Assembly: GCF_900142925.1 (NCBI RefSeq)
Contig: NZ_FRCN01000003.1
Span: forward strand, 585,300-649,299
Length of the DNA: 64,000 bases
DNA from: Chitinophaga sp. CF418
GTDB lineage: Bacteria; Bacteroidota; Bacteroidia; Chitinophagales; Chitinophagaceae
Reading direction: 5' to 3'
The notes under the pieces are model-generated. The model did no database searches. It had not been told where the DNA came from and saw only the letters and a list, made by a program, of their open reading frames with translations. Positions 53,651 through 62,763 of this stretch are shown in pieces (within the stretch, counting starts at the first letter, position 1; the number at the start of each line of letters is the position of its first letter). A program made the translations under genes and the position numbers.

Positions 53651-54769
53651 CTAGCCCCTCACTGAACTAATATAGCTTGAAAAAGCTCTTCCAAAAAGCT
53701 CAGTTGCTTCGTAGTTGCTAAATTCATATTCTTCATGAAGGCCATTCCTGTTTTTTAATCTTATACAGCCATACCTGACTATGGGAATCTGGTAGTTATT
53801 CTTGAACCGTTTGTCGGGAGAGCCGTTCTTATTTACTTTTGCCCATGTTCTATCGATTATCTTACTGTCTTTAGGGACAGTACCTGTTTCAACGAAACGA
53901 ACATATTCATAATGAAACTCCAATTCATTCAGGCCAATAATCCCAAAATGATCACGCGAATCATACATTATGATGAACCCTGGATAAAAATAAAGATCTG
54001 CTCCATTTGCATTTTTTAACCACAATGGGGCAAACTCAGATTTTATATCCGGAATAGGCTTAATACCAATGGCCACTTCTCTTTTCATTACCAGGGTGGA
54101 TGCCGCCGACCTGGCTGCTACCCTGTTCTGCGCCTCTGCATTGGTAACATCCCATATCTTCTCTGAATGGGATAGCTGTTTAAAAGCATCAGTTAATACT
54201 TCAAACTTGCCCTTCAAATCAGGATCAAACTCAACATCCATCTTCATACAACTGTTATCGATCTGTTCTTTTATCTGAGCAATGGTGTCCAGCTGAGAAG
54301 ATATTGTGTGCCTGAGTTTTTGCGGTATTGAACGTTTCAATAATCCGATTATGAACACATAACTCAAAATAAGCCTGATCTTTGTTAAAGATAATGCCGT
54401 GCAGATTTTGGATAAATCATGCCCAAGCTCCATCCGTTGTCTACGGGCGGCAATAAGAGTATCTTTTATGCCTTGCATATCATTGCTTGTGACCTCATTC
54501 GGCAGCACACTGAATATATTACCACGGGGCATAGGTTCAATTGTAGCTACATGGGGAATGGTATTGCCAGGCGGTATCCCTTTCCCTGATGATATTTTTT
54601 GCCTGTTATAAATGCCTAATGCCGGTATACCCGTATTCAGAAATGTTCCATCAGCACTGAAATTTACACTCGCGCCTTTAACTCCAATGGTCGTACTGAT
54701 ACCTTTCCCGCTAATATTCAGGTGTACGCCGGGGATAATTTTGATTCTCTTTCTGTAGCTCCATGACAT
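53651..54769 (-). CDS. DUF4236 domain protein with long C-terminal extension
   Basis: About 372 residues from ATG 54769 (MSWSYRKRIKIIPGVHLNIS), the standard DUF4236 beginning (about residues 1-55, GKGISTTIGVKGASVNF). The frame extends to 54922, but that leader is very unlike the family. The rest, about 310 residues, has one possible membrane-associated helix (LTKIRLILSYVFIIGLLKRS) and a C-terminal module with DLYFYPGFIIMYDSRDHFGI that is unrecognised. DUF4236 proteins are often near defence or mobile genes, but none is seen here. Confidence 0.8.
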   Translation of the reverse strand: MSWSYRKRIKIIPGVHLNISGKGISTTIGVKGASVNFSADGTFLNTGIPALGIYNRQKISSGKGIPPGNTIPHVATIEPMPRGNIFSVLPNEVTSNDMQGIKDTLIAARRQRMELGHDLSKICTALSLTKIRLILSYVFIIGLLKRSIPQKLRHTISSQLDTIAQIKEQIDNSCMKMDVEFDPDLKGKFEVLTDAFKQLSHSEKIWDVTNAEAQNRVAARSAASTLVMKREVAIGIKPIPDIKSEFAPLWLKNANGADLYFYPGFIIMYDSRDHFGIIGLNELEFHYEYVRFVETGTVPKDSKIIDRTWAKVNKNGSPDKRFKNNYQIPIVRYGCIRLKNRNGLHEEYEFSNYEATELFGRAFSSYISSVRG

Positions 54770-54980
54770 GTGATATAGATTTAAGGGGTGATGAAAGAAT
54801 TCAGGTATGAGGCAAAAGTGAAACAAATGAATGGATAGACAAATAGCTGTTTTAAAAAACAGGAAAAATCCCCTCCAATCATTTTGAAGAACGTGTTTAG
54901 TTTTGACATGAATTATAGACATGTCATTAACTCAGTTCAGAATATCTATTTAAATCTCTTAACCTTAAAACCATTTCAAA

Positions 54981-55247
54981 ATGCCAGATGTACAAGTCAC
55001 ATGTATCAATAAGTTAAACCGCAACAGCTCTCATGAAGGGATCACTCATTTAGGAGGGGCTAAATGGAAGTGGACAAGAACCGAGGTAATTCAATCCATT
55101 GAAGCCAAAACCAATACTTTCTACACTTATGTAAACGGTCGTAGGGCTGATGTAAGAGTAGTCCAGGGAGCGAATGGGAAATACCTCAGAACCTACGCAG
55201 ACAATGTACCCAATGATAATCTGCTGGCTTTACCAGAATGTCCATAA
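54981..55247 (+). CDS. DUF3892 domain small protein
   Basis: An 88-residue protein matching DUF3892: VQVTCINKLNRNSSHEGITH near the start, then YTYVNGRRADVRVVQGANGK. No signal peptide. Function unknown. It is divergent from the DUF4236 gene with about 200 bp between them, and a small lipoprotein gene follows on the same strand. Confidence 0.82.
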   Translation: MPDVQVTCINKLNRNSSHEGITHLGGAKWKWTRTEVIQSIEAKTNTFYTYVNGRRADVRVVQGANGKYLRTYADNVPNDNLLALPECP

Positions 55248-55322
55248 GCCGGCGACTATGTCTTTGTAATTAAACCAGTAATCTATTGCAATTACTTTCA
55301 GTTAATATTAAATCTACCCCAT

Positions 55323-55556
55323 ATGAAAAAAATGTTGTTGATCTCAACCCTTATCCTCTTATGCTTTTCCTGCGGAAAAGATAATACCACATTAGAGCCT
55401 GGTGGCACAGACAACACTTCGGGTTCCGGAGGTTCTTCCGGCTGCGGATACCACAACGGGAAACCTTTACATCTCGGATCCAGCGGTGGCTGTTATTACA
55501 TTAATAGTAGCGGCAACAGAACATATGTAACAAGGTCTGAGTGTAAATGTGGTTAA
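55323..55556 (+). CDS. Small Cys/Gly-rich lipoprotein
   Basis: A 77-residue peptide with signal MKKMLLISTLILLCFSCGKD (lipobox Cys at about residue 17) and a mature part rich in Gly, Ser, Asn and Cys (SGSGGSSGCGYHNGKPLHLG, SECKCG). The paired cysteines could form disulfides. No family recognised. Followed by a strong terminator. Confidence 0.75.
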   Translation: MKKMLLISTLILLCFSCGKDNTTLEPGGTDNTSGSGGSSGCGYHNGKPLHLGSSGGCYYINSSGNRTYVTRSECKCG

Positions 55557-55594
55557 TAAGGCTTCATATACTCGTCGTAAGTCTGAGCAAAGCT

Positions 55595-55632
55595 ACGGGA
55601 GATCCGATTTCTTAATCGGATCTCCCGTTTTA
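55595..55632 (+). terminator. Strong hairpin terminator after the Cys/Gly-rich lipoprotein
   Basis: ACGGGAGATCCGATT and AATCGGATCTCCCGT form a 15-bp stem followed by TTTTAT. Confidence 0.85.
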
Positions 55633-55693
55633 TATAAAGGAACACGTTGGTTATTTAGGAATTTTTTACCTTCATACAGCATAATTATTCTGT

Positions 55694-56020
55694 ATGATGA
55701 ATGACCCGGATTTCAATAAACTTGTTTATGAGATTGCCAGATTGGTTCCTAAAGGCCGTGTGACTTCTTACGGAGCGATTGCAAAAGCTTTGGGTAAAGC
55801 AAACTACTCCCGCATGGTAGGACATGCTATGGGCGCTTGTGGCCATGAAAAGCCTCCTGTACCAGCGCAGCGAGTGGTAAACAGCCAGGGACAACTGACT
55901 GGAGAACCGGCAGGCATCTCTGCCAGAAAAAAGTTACTTGAAAAGGAAGGAGTGGAAGTAAAAGGCGACAAGGTTGTAAATTTTAAGAAGTTTTTCTGGG
56001 ATCCAACCGAGGAATTATAG
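55694..56020 (+). CDS. Alkyltransferase-like (ATL/MGMT-family) protein without the active-site cysteine
   Basis: A 108-residue protein resembling the C-terminal domain of O6-alkylguanine-DNA alkyltransferases (VPKGRVTSYGAIAKALG, then RMVGHAMGACGHEKPPVPAQ). The catalytic PCHRV motif is replaced by PAQRV, so no methyl-acceptor cysteine exists. ATL proteins of this kind bind alkylated guanine and flag it for nucleotide excision repair; repair by methyl transfer is not expected. The start may also be the second Met. A terminator-like hairpin overlaps its stop codon. Confidence 0.85.
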   Translation: MMNDPDFNKLVYEIARLVPKGRVTSYGAIAKALGKANYSRMVGHAMGACGHEKPPVPAQRVVNSQGQLTGEPAGISARKKLLEKEGVEVKGDKVVNFKKFFWDPTEEL

Positions 56021-56047
56021 TACCCCTCACCAATGGTCAGGGGTACT
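56019..56047. terminator. Hairpin at the ATL stop codon
   Basis: AGTACCCCT pairs with AGGGGTACT; the stem begins inside the stop codon of the 55694 gene and separates it from the convergent MDR gene. Confidence 0.7.
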
Positions 56048-56072
56048 GTAAAATTTCAGGAAAAGATGTTGT

Positions 56073-57044
56073 TTAAATTGTTACCACCAGGCGCTGCCCG
56101 TCAGGCACATCCAGGTTCCATAGTTCAGCAATATCCTTCAGCTTCACCTGGACAGCCGCTACTTTAAGCTTACCAGTAGCCGCAAGTTGAAACATCTCCG
56201 GCATTATTTCACTAAAGAACTTCGCTACCTCTGGCTTAGACCAGGCACCCAGTCCTGAGCCTGTTAACTGCAGATCAACACTTCTCAGGTTTGCCGCTGA
56301 CAACTGTATAATATCTCCCGCCATACTACCGATAGATACATACCTTACCCTGTTGGTAAATGAACCGTTACCTTTCAGACAGCCTAGTATTATTTCTGCA
56401 GTATGTCCCCATAAATAGTCAACAATGACATCAATAGGCGTCTGTGAATGGATCTCCTTCAGCTTCGCTTTAAAGCCGTCATCGTCCTGTAGAACAGAAA
56501 TTATCTCATCCGCTCCAAGTGATAAAAGGTCTTCCAGTGATTGTTGATTTCTACCCGTTGCGATCACCTTTTTCGCGCCGTAATGCTTGGCTATCTGAAC
56601 AGCAACACGACCTGTGAAGCCTGTCGCACCATTGATCAATACCACATCTCCCGGCTGGAGATCTCCTTTAAATCTAAGTCCCATAGCAGCACCGATAACC
56701 GCATTGGGCAGTGCAGCTGCAGTAATATCATCCAGGGTTTCCGGAACCTTCACTATACGATCTTTATGGATAATTGCCTTTTCTGCCAGCATACCACTGA
56801 TACCCATACCATACACCCTGGTACCATCTTCTAACAGGCAAATACCGTCTCCTCCAATTACCCGGCCATCTTGTTTTGGGACATCGCTGGAATAGTGCCT
56901 GCCTGAGGCATTAGCTTTGTCAAAGTGCTTAATCGCTACTGCTTTTACAGTGACTAATAGTTCATTATCATGCTGAGTGGTTGGCTCAGGAAAATCCACG
57001 TATTGAGGGAATTCTCCTGTCTGATACATGACTGCTGCTTTCAT
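56073..57044 (-). CDS. MDR family oxidoreductase (quinone-reductase type)
   Basis: About 323 residues from ATG 57044 (MKAAVMYQTGEFPQYVDFPE); the open frame extends to 57086 with an unlikely leader. The cofactor fold is GATGFTGRVAVQIAKHYGAK and there are no zinc-binding cysteine clusters. It is paired with the Crp-type gene 90 bp upstream on the same strand, mirroring the Crp/MDR arrangement at 51.4-53.5 kb. Substrate unknown. Confidence 0.86.
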   Translation of the reverse strand: MKAAVMYQTGEFPQYVDFPEPTTQHDNELLVTVKAVAIKHFDKANASGRHYSSDVPKQDGRVIGGDGICLLEDGTRVYGMGISGMLAEKAIIHKDRIVKVPETLDDITAAALPNAVIGAAMGLRFKGDLQPGDVVLINGATGFTGRVAVQIAKHYGAKKVIATGRNQQSLEDLLSLGADEIISVLQDDDGFKAKLKEIHSQTPIDVIVDYLWGHTAEIILGCLKGNGSFTNRVRYVSIGSMAGDIIQLSAANLRSVDLQLTGSGLGAWSKPEVAKFFSEIMPEMFQLAATGKLKVAAVQVKLKDIAELWNLDVPDGQRLVVTI

Positions 57045-57134
57045 TTTTTTCCTTTTTTGTTGAGACAAAATTAGAATGGGCAGCATTGCCGGACGATAAC
57101 ATATGTTATTAAGTTCAGGGGATGCTCTGCTTTT

Positions 57135-57719
57135 TTAAAAATGTGCTTTACCCTTTGCAATTTTACTCTTAATACGACTCAGATGCACAGTTGTCACCCC
57201 CAGATAAGAAGCAATATAATGCTGAGGTACCCGCTGCACGATATGCGGACGTTCCCTCAACAGGTTTTGATAACGCTGCTCAGGAGTATCACGAATAAAG
57301 GAGATGAATTCATTAATGTAGTGCGTCTGCCGCTGGGCAAACATCTGTAACATCATCTGCGCAAAGTTCTGCTCATGCATTAATTCCTCTATCATTTGTG
57401 TGACATATTGCTTAGGCAGCAGGTAAATGACAGACGGCTCAATTGTTTCGATAGCACACTGACTTGGAATATTATTAACGAAGCTATCAAACGAGGTTAA
57501 CCCCTCATTTTCGAAAAAAAACTGTACGGTTTTCTCTTCACCATTGTTGTTAAAGAATGTACGCACACAGCCTTTTTCTATGAAAATGTAGTTCTGGGAA
57601 ATCTTTCCTTCCTCCAGCAAAATCGTCTTTGTTGGAACTTCCAAACGAGTCTGGAATGGAAGGTATTTATCCCAGAAGACGTTTAGCTGAGGAAATTTAT
57701 CTCTGAAATGAAGAAACAT
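57135..57719 (-). CDS. Crp/Fnr-family regulator
   Basis: About 194 residues from ATG 57719 (MFLHFRDKFPQLNVFWDKYL); a frame to 57755 adds 12 residues. The beta-roll (ILLEEGKISQNYIFIEKGCV) and helix-turn-helix (IASYLGVTTVHLSRIKSKI) match the family. It is similar to the regulator at 51.4 kb and lies upstream of the paired MDR oxidoreductase, a likely target. Confidence 0.87.
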   Translation of the reverse strand: MFLHFRDKFPQLNVFWDKYLPFQTRLEVPTKTILLEEGKISQNYIFIEKGCVRTFFNNNGEEKTVQFFFENEGLTSFDSFVNNIPSQCAIETIEPSVIYLLPKQYVTQMIEELMHEQNFAQMMLQMFAQRQTHYINEFISFIRDTPEQRYQNLLRERPHIVQRVPQHYIASYLGVTTVHLSRIKSKIAKGKAHF

Positions 57720-57853
57720 GGTCTTATTAATTGCAAGATAAGTTACGGGCATCAAAAGCTACTATTTTTTTCCCGATAGCGTAAAAACTCTTCCCGATTG
57801 TTAAAACAAATAAAAGCATAATACCCCAATTTCGCAGCCCAAATCAACGCTAT

Positions 57854-60298
57854 ATGAAATCATTTCTACTGCTGCTTTTGACGCTTGTGATGCTTTGTCC
57901 CTGCGTCCTTTCTGCACATGATAACGAGTCGGATGGAAACGGAATTATCAGAGGCACGGTTACCACTACTGATGGTAAACCAGCTGACCAGGTTACAGTG
58001 AGACTCAAGAACACAAAGAAAACTACTGTTACAGATGAAAATGGCGTTTTCATCCTGAATAACGTGAAGCCGGGAATATATACGCTGCAGATTACCCTGT
58101 TGGGCTACGATTCTAAAGAAGAACCAGTAACTGTAACTGCAGATAATACTGTTCAGATAGCCATTTCATTATCACTGTCAGATATACAGCTGCAGGAAGT
58201 CGTTGTGAATACAGGCCGTAGCAAGTTCGCCAAAAAGGAATCTGAGTATGTGGCGCGTCTGCCACTGAAGAACCTGGAGAATCCACAGGTATATAATGTA
58301 GTTTCAAAGGAGCTGATGCAGGAACAGGTGGTTGTAAATTTTGACGATGCGTTAAAAAACACACCAGGTGTAAACAGGCTCTGGTCATCTACCGGCCGTC
58401 CTAATGATGGTGCAGGCTATTTTTCCATGCGAGGTTTTAGTGTACAACCTACGATGATCAATGGCATTCCCGGCCTGACTAACGGAGGTATAGACCCTGC
58501 TAATGTAGAGAGGATCGAGTCTATTAAGGGGCCATCAGGTACTTTATTTGGCAGTAGTTTTATCTCTTTTGGCGGATTATTGAATATTGTGACGAAGAAA
58601 CCATACGATCACTTTGGCGGAGAAGTAAGTTATACTGCAGGAGGATTTGGATTGAGCCGCTTTACCGCTGATGTAAATACTCCATTGAATGCCGATAAAA
58701 CTGCCTTATTACGTGTAAACGCTGCTTATCACAGTGAAGGCAGTTTTCAGGATGCAGGGTTCAAAAAGAGTTTCTTTTTAGCCCCCAGTCTTTCTGTCAA
58801 AGCGAATGACAGGCTATCTTTCCTGATCAATGCAGAGTTTTATACAGCTCAGAGCACTAATGCACTCATGGTATTCATGAACAGGAGCCGTCCGTTAATT
58901 GCACACACTCCTGCTGAATTAAATATGGACTTTGACAGGTCTTACACCAGCAATGATATTACTTACAAAACACCTACCATCAATCTATACGGACAGGCCA
59001 CTTACAAAATATCTGATCAATGGATATCCCAGACCAACCTGTCAAGAAGTGTGCGTAAGAGCGACGGCAACTATTCCTATGTGATGTTCCTGGATGGAAG
59101 TCCTACCGGTGCGATTGCGGCTAATGACTCATTGATCAGCCGTTTTGTGTACTACCAGAACTCTACCACTACTACCACAGACATTCAACAAAATTTCATA
59201 GGAGATTTCAGGATTGGCAATATGCGCAACAGACTGGTATTTGGTCTTGATTTCGCGGATGTAAGTGCAGTAAATGATAACAGCGCATATGCACTATTCG
59301 ACTATGTAAACGTTACCCGTAACAATGACCCACGCTATGCCATGCTTACCAAAGCAGCAGTAGATGCTAAACTGGCCGCCCTTGGCGGAACAAAAGATGG
59401 TAACAGCAACCAGGTTTATAGTGCTTATGTTTCAGATGTATTGAACTTAACAGACGCGTTAAGTGTGATGGCGAGCGTACGTATTGATCGTTTCGAAAGC
59501 AAAGGAAGTAAAAACTATGCTACAGGCGTGACCAGCGGTAAATATGGACAGACGGCAGTGTCTCCGAAATTCGGGCTTGTATACCAGATCGTAAAAGACC
59601 AGGTAAGTGTGTTTGGCAACTATATGAATGGTTTCCGTAACGTCGCTCCGGGTACAAAAGTACTGGACGACTACACTAATATTTTCAAACCACAACAGGC
59701 TAACCAATGGGAAGGTGGTGTAAAACTTGAAATGTTCAACCATAAGCTGACTGCTACTGCCAGCTACTACGACCTGCTTGTAAAGAATATCACACGTGGG
59801 GAAACGGTGGTACGCGATGGACAAAGCTATAATGTCACTGTCCAGGATGGCACGCAGAAAAGTAAGGGTATTGAACTGGATGTGATTGCCAATCCTCTGC
59901 CAGGATTGAACATCGTAGCAGGATATAGCTATAATGACAGCAAGGCTGTACAGGCTATTGACCCTTTAAAAGGCAGAAGACCAACCTCCGCAGGCCCGGC
60001 CAACCTGGCAAATGCGTGGATCAGCTATACCTTTACAAAGGGTACTGTCAAAGGATTAGGTATCGGATTCGGTGGCAACTATGCAAGCGATAATGTTATC
60101 ACCAATGATGCAAGAACCGGCTTATTTACATTGCCTTCTTACACTGTACTGAATGCTTCTGTATTCTATAGTGCCAGTAAATACCGTATCGGCCTGAAAG
60201 TGGATAACCTCGCGGACAAAGAATATTTCGGCGGATGGACCACACTGGAAAAGCAAATGCCAAGACGCCTGTCAGCTAATTTTGTTTTCAAGTTCTAG
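57854..60298 (+). CDS. TonB-dependent outer-membrane receptor (siderophore-type)
   Basis: An 814-residue receptor with a signal peptide (MKSFLLLLLTLVMLCPCVLS). An N-terminal carboxypeptidase-D-like domain follows (VRLKNTKKTTVTDENGVFIL, LQITLLGYDSKEE). The plug domain starts near residue 125 (ALKNTPGVNRLWSSTGRPND), and a 22-strand barrel ends LSANFVFKF. GPSGTLFGSSFISFGGLLNI is typical of the TonB-siderophore subfamily. No siderophore genes are adjacent. It is monocistronic, with a terminator, and may be regulated by iron; no Fur box was identified. Confidence 0.92.
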   Translation: MKSFLLLLLTLVMLCPCVLSAHDNESDGNGIIRGTVTTTDGKPADQVTVRLKNTKKTTVTDENGVFILNNVKPGIYTLQITLLGYDSKEEPVTVTADNTVQIAISLSLSDIQLQEVVVNTGRSKFAKKESEYVARLPLKNLENPQVYNVVSKELMQEQVVVNFDDALKNTPGVNRLWSSTGRPNDGAGYFSMRGFSVQPTMINGIPGLTNGGIDPANVERIESIKGPSGTLFGSSFISFGGLLNIVTKKPYDHFGGEVSYTAGGFGLSRFTADVNTPLNADKTALLRVNAAYHSEGSFQDAGFKKSFFLAPSLSVKANDRLSFLINAEFYTAQSTNALMVFMNRSRPLIAHTPAELNMDFDRSYTSNDITYKTPTINLYGQATYKISDQWISQTNLSRSVRKSDGNYSYVMFLDGSPTGAIAANDSLISRFVYYQNSTTTTTDIQQNFIGDFRIGNMRNRLVFGLDFADVSAVNDNSAYALFDYVNVTRNNDPRYAMLTKAAVDAKLAALGGTKDGNSNQVYSAYVSDVLNLTDALSVMASVRIDRFESKGSKNYATGVTSGKYGQTAVSPKFGLVYQIVKDQVSVFGNYMNGFRNVAPGTKVLDDYTNIFKPQQANQWEGGVKLEMFNHKLTATASYYDLLVKNITRGETVVRDGQSYNVTVQDGTQKSKGIELDVIANPLPGLNIVAGYSYNDSKAVQAIDPLKGRRPTSAGPANLANAWISYTFTKGTVKGLGIGFGGNYASDNVITNDARTGLFTLPSYTVLNASVFYSASKYRIGLKVDNLADKEYFGGWTTLEKQMPRRLSANFVFKF

Positions 60299-60333
60299 TA
60301 CATCCCGGATGGCATTGGGTTAAACCCTGATTT

Positions 60334-60365
60334 AGCCGCAGGCATAATGCCTGCGGCTTTTTATT
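60334..60365 (+). terminator. Hairpin terminator after the TonB-dependent receptor
   Basis: AGCCGCAGGCA pairs with TGCCTGCGGCT, followed by TTTTATTT; it also suits the convergent radical SAM gene. Confidence 0.85.
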
Positions 60366-60404
60366 TGTCAGCCACTGCAATAATCTTTTGGGGATCAGCC
60401 TTTT

Positions 60405-61724
60405 TTACAGCTGTAAAGAAATATTATCATACCGCAATTCATTCTTGTCATAATCATCCTGATCACTGAAAAACTCCATGTAACGCTCATCGTAACAGGA
60501 AAGATCGTCAAACCATTTCGGATGGTCATGGCTGCTCCGGGCTTTGAACGTCTTATATGCGAGCGATCCATTCCTGTGTTGCAGGAAACGTAACTGGTAC
60601 ACATCGTCTTCGATATCTAACAATTCAACCTTACCAGTAGTCATAGACATCACCGGCCCTCTGGCTGTACGACATAAACCGCCTGTTAGTTGTACAGCCC
60701 CACGATAAATATGCAGCGCAGTCTCTAGTGATTCAGCGAAGTAATGCTGAGCGCCTGTATCCCTGGGCAGGAACATATAATAAGGCACACAACCCAGCTG
60801 TACCTGCCGCTCCCACATGGTTGACCAGATCCTTACCTTGTTATTGATATGTCTTAGAAGTGGCGCCTGCGTGCGGATCTCCGCTCCTATCTTCCGCAGA
60901 TTGAATATAGCTTCCTGTGCCACTGCTGTTTCAAATTCCACATAGTGATTGAAATGAGCCATTATAGCCAGGTGTTTACCTGCTGCAGTTACTTTGGCTA
61001 ATAACTGCAACAGCTCATCTTTGTCAGAATCCGTAACGAACTTATGAGGCCAGTAGCTAAGCGATTTGGTGCCAATCCTGATCACCTTCAGACTCTTTAC
61101 TTCCAGCAGAGGCAGCAGATAATTTGCCAGGATACGGGGGCTCATTACCATAGGGTCCCCTCCTGTTAACAAAACATCTGAGACATAAGGATTAGCCCTT
61201 AAATAGGCCACCAAAAGCTCTATTTCTTTTGCCTGCATTTTGAACCCTGGCTCATTAACGAACTGAGGCCACCTGAAACAGAACGTGCAATAAGCGTGGC
61301 AGGTTTGACTATGGCTGGGGAAGAACAATATGGTATTGCGGTATTTATGTTGCATGCCTTCCAGCTTCTCTCCCAGGAAATAAGGCGTATTATGATCCAC
61401 CTGCCCGGCAGGATGTGGATTCAATGATAAACGTATATCATGGACCAGATTACGGTAGGATGCTTCATCCATGTTCCGCACTCCCCATTTCAATTGATCA
61501 TAATGCAATTCTGTCAGCATTTCCTTATGTGGAAAGTTCAGGCGAAAGATCGGGTCGTCGGGAACATTTGTCCAGTTAATAAGATTCTCCAATACGTAGT
61601 TATTCGTTTTGAAAGGATAGATCTCGCTGACGATCCTGATATCCTCCATCTGCCTTTGATCCAGTAACATCAATTGGGGAATCTTATCAAGCTGATTGAT
61701 ATTGTATGATTTGAACTTAAACAT
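60405..61724 (-). CDS. KamA-family radical SAM protein (lysine 2,3-aminomutase-related)
   Basis: A 439-residue radical SAM enzyme. The [4Fe-4S]/SAM motif is TCHAYCTFCFRWPQF (Cys at about 142, 146 and 149). VLLTGGDPMVMS matches the KamA family. The PLP-lysine motif of true lysine 2,3-aminomutase (PGGGGK) is not present; the same region reads RTARGPVMSMTTGKVEL, as in a less-known KamA-like branch. A PLP lysine in TTGK is possible. The reaction could be an amino-group 1,2-shift, unproven. Last gene of a three-gene operon, 47 bp after the dioxygenase. Confidence 0.82.
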   Translation of the reverse strand: MFKFKSYNINQLDKIPQLMLLDQRQMEDIRIVSEIYPFKTNNYVLENLINWTNVPDDPIFRLNFPHKEMLTELHYDQLKWGVRNMDEASYRNLVHDIRLSLNPHPAGQVDHNTPYFLGEKLEGMQHKYRNTILFFPSHSQTCHAYCTFCFRWPQFVNEPGFKMQAKEIELLVAYLRANPYVSDVLLTGGDPMVMSPRILANYLLPLLEVKSLKVIRIGTKSLSYWPHKFVTDSDKDELLQLLAKVTAAGKHLAIMAHFNHYVEFETAVAQEAIFNLRKIGAEIRTQAPLLRHINNKVRIWSTMWERQVQLGCVPYYMFLPRDTGAQHYFAESLETALHIYRGAVQLTGGLCRTARGPVMSMTTGKVELLDIEDDVYQLRFLQHRNGSLAYKTFKARSSHDHPKWFDDLSCYDERYMEFFSDQDDYDKNELRYDNISLQL

Positions 61725-61771
61725 TACAAAAAATTGAAAGGGAGTTTACGAAAAGGGAAGTATCTCCGGGC

Positions 61772-62737
61772 TCAGGCCATCGAAACCAATATCTTTCTAT
61801 CTCCGGTAAAAGGAAGACGGCCATGTAGCGACAGCATATTATCAACCATCAACAGATCACCATTTTCCCAGGGAACAGGAATTGTTACGTCATCCATTAC
61901 CCGGATAATCTCATCGATATATTCTTTCTGTATCTCGGAACCATCGCCATAACGGGCATACATAGGCAAGCCATTAGGATCATTGTTCGCCAGGAACATC
62001 AGCGTTTCAAACACTTCTTCACCATAAATGACAGGGTAAAACTGATCTACCTGGTTAAACCACAGGCGGTCGCCGGTAACGGGATGTTTCCTGATAGCGG
62101 GTCTTGTTTGCTCTAATCGCACAGCACCGTCAGGCTGCCATTTCACGGTGATACCGTTTTCATTGCAGTAAGACTCCATGAACTGTTTGTCTGTCGTTTC
62201 AAATGCTTCCTGCCAGGAAGGGCCAAGGCCTGAACCACCGTGCAGATTACGGATATAGGTAATGCCTTTCGCTTCAAATTCTTCTACTATAGCGGGAGTA
62301 AGTAAGTCCAGTACCTTCTTGCAATCGCCTACAGTTGTTTCGCCCCCGGTAGCTGCTTTGTTGATACAACAAAAGAAAATGTGTGCCGGCCAGAGATTAG
62401 AGTAGGAGAATTCCGTATGGAGTCGAATGATAGACGCTTCATCATATTCTGAGGCATTGTATACATTGGAGGTATGTTTGCTTCTGCTGCTGTTGCCATC
62501 CAGGAAGCTGGATGATGCAGGATGCAGACGTTTCATCAACCCGCTAAAAGCGTCAATAGAATCTATATTAATACCTCTTATGTGAATAGCGCCATTTCTT
62601 AACAATGTAGATTCCATTAGTTCACGGTTTTCCTGGTACCAGTCAGCGAAGAAATCAGTGCTTATCTGTTCTTCAAATTTCAGGAACACGGGCAGTTTAT
62701 CCTCACCTATGTGAGCAATAGATTTAGTTAAGTTCAT
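61772..62737 (-). CDS. TauD/TfdA-type Fe(II)/2-oxoglutarate dioxygenase
   Basis: A 321-residue protein. The iron-binding HxE is in IIRLHTEFSYSN (H107, E109) and the distal His is in NMLSLHGRLPF (about residue 305), with a downstream Arg (GDRKI) for 2-oxoglutarate. Family members hydroxylate or desaturate amino acids and small molecules, often in natural product clusters (SyrP-like). It lies between the MBL and radical SAM genes on the same strand with short gaps, so the three likely act in one pathway. Confidence 0.87.
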   Translation of the reverse strand: MNLTKSIAHIGEDKLPVFLKFEEQISTDFFADWYQENRELMESTLLRNGAIHIRGINIDSIDAFSGLMKRLHPASSSFLDGNSSRSKHTSNVYNASEYDEASIIRLHTEFSYSNLWPAHIFFCCINKAATGGETTVGDCKKVLDLLTPAIVEEFEAKGITYIRNLHGGSGLGPSWQEAFETTDKQFMESYCNENGITVKWQPDGAVRLEQTRPAIRKHPVTGDRLWFNQVDQFYPVIYGEEVFETLMFLANNDPNGLPMYARYGDGSEIQKEYIDEIIRVMDDVTIPVPWENGDLLMVDNMLSLHGRLPFTGDRKILVSMA

Positions 62738-62763
62738 ACATGAAGATTTAGCGATGTTATAAA

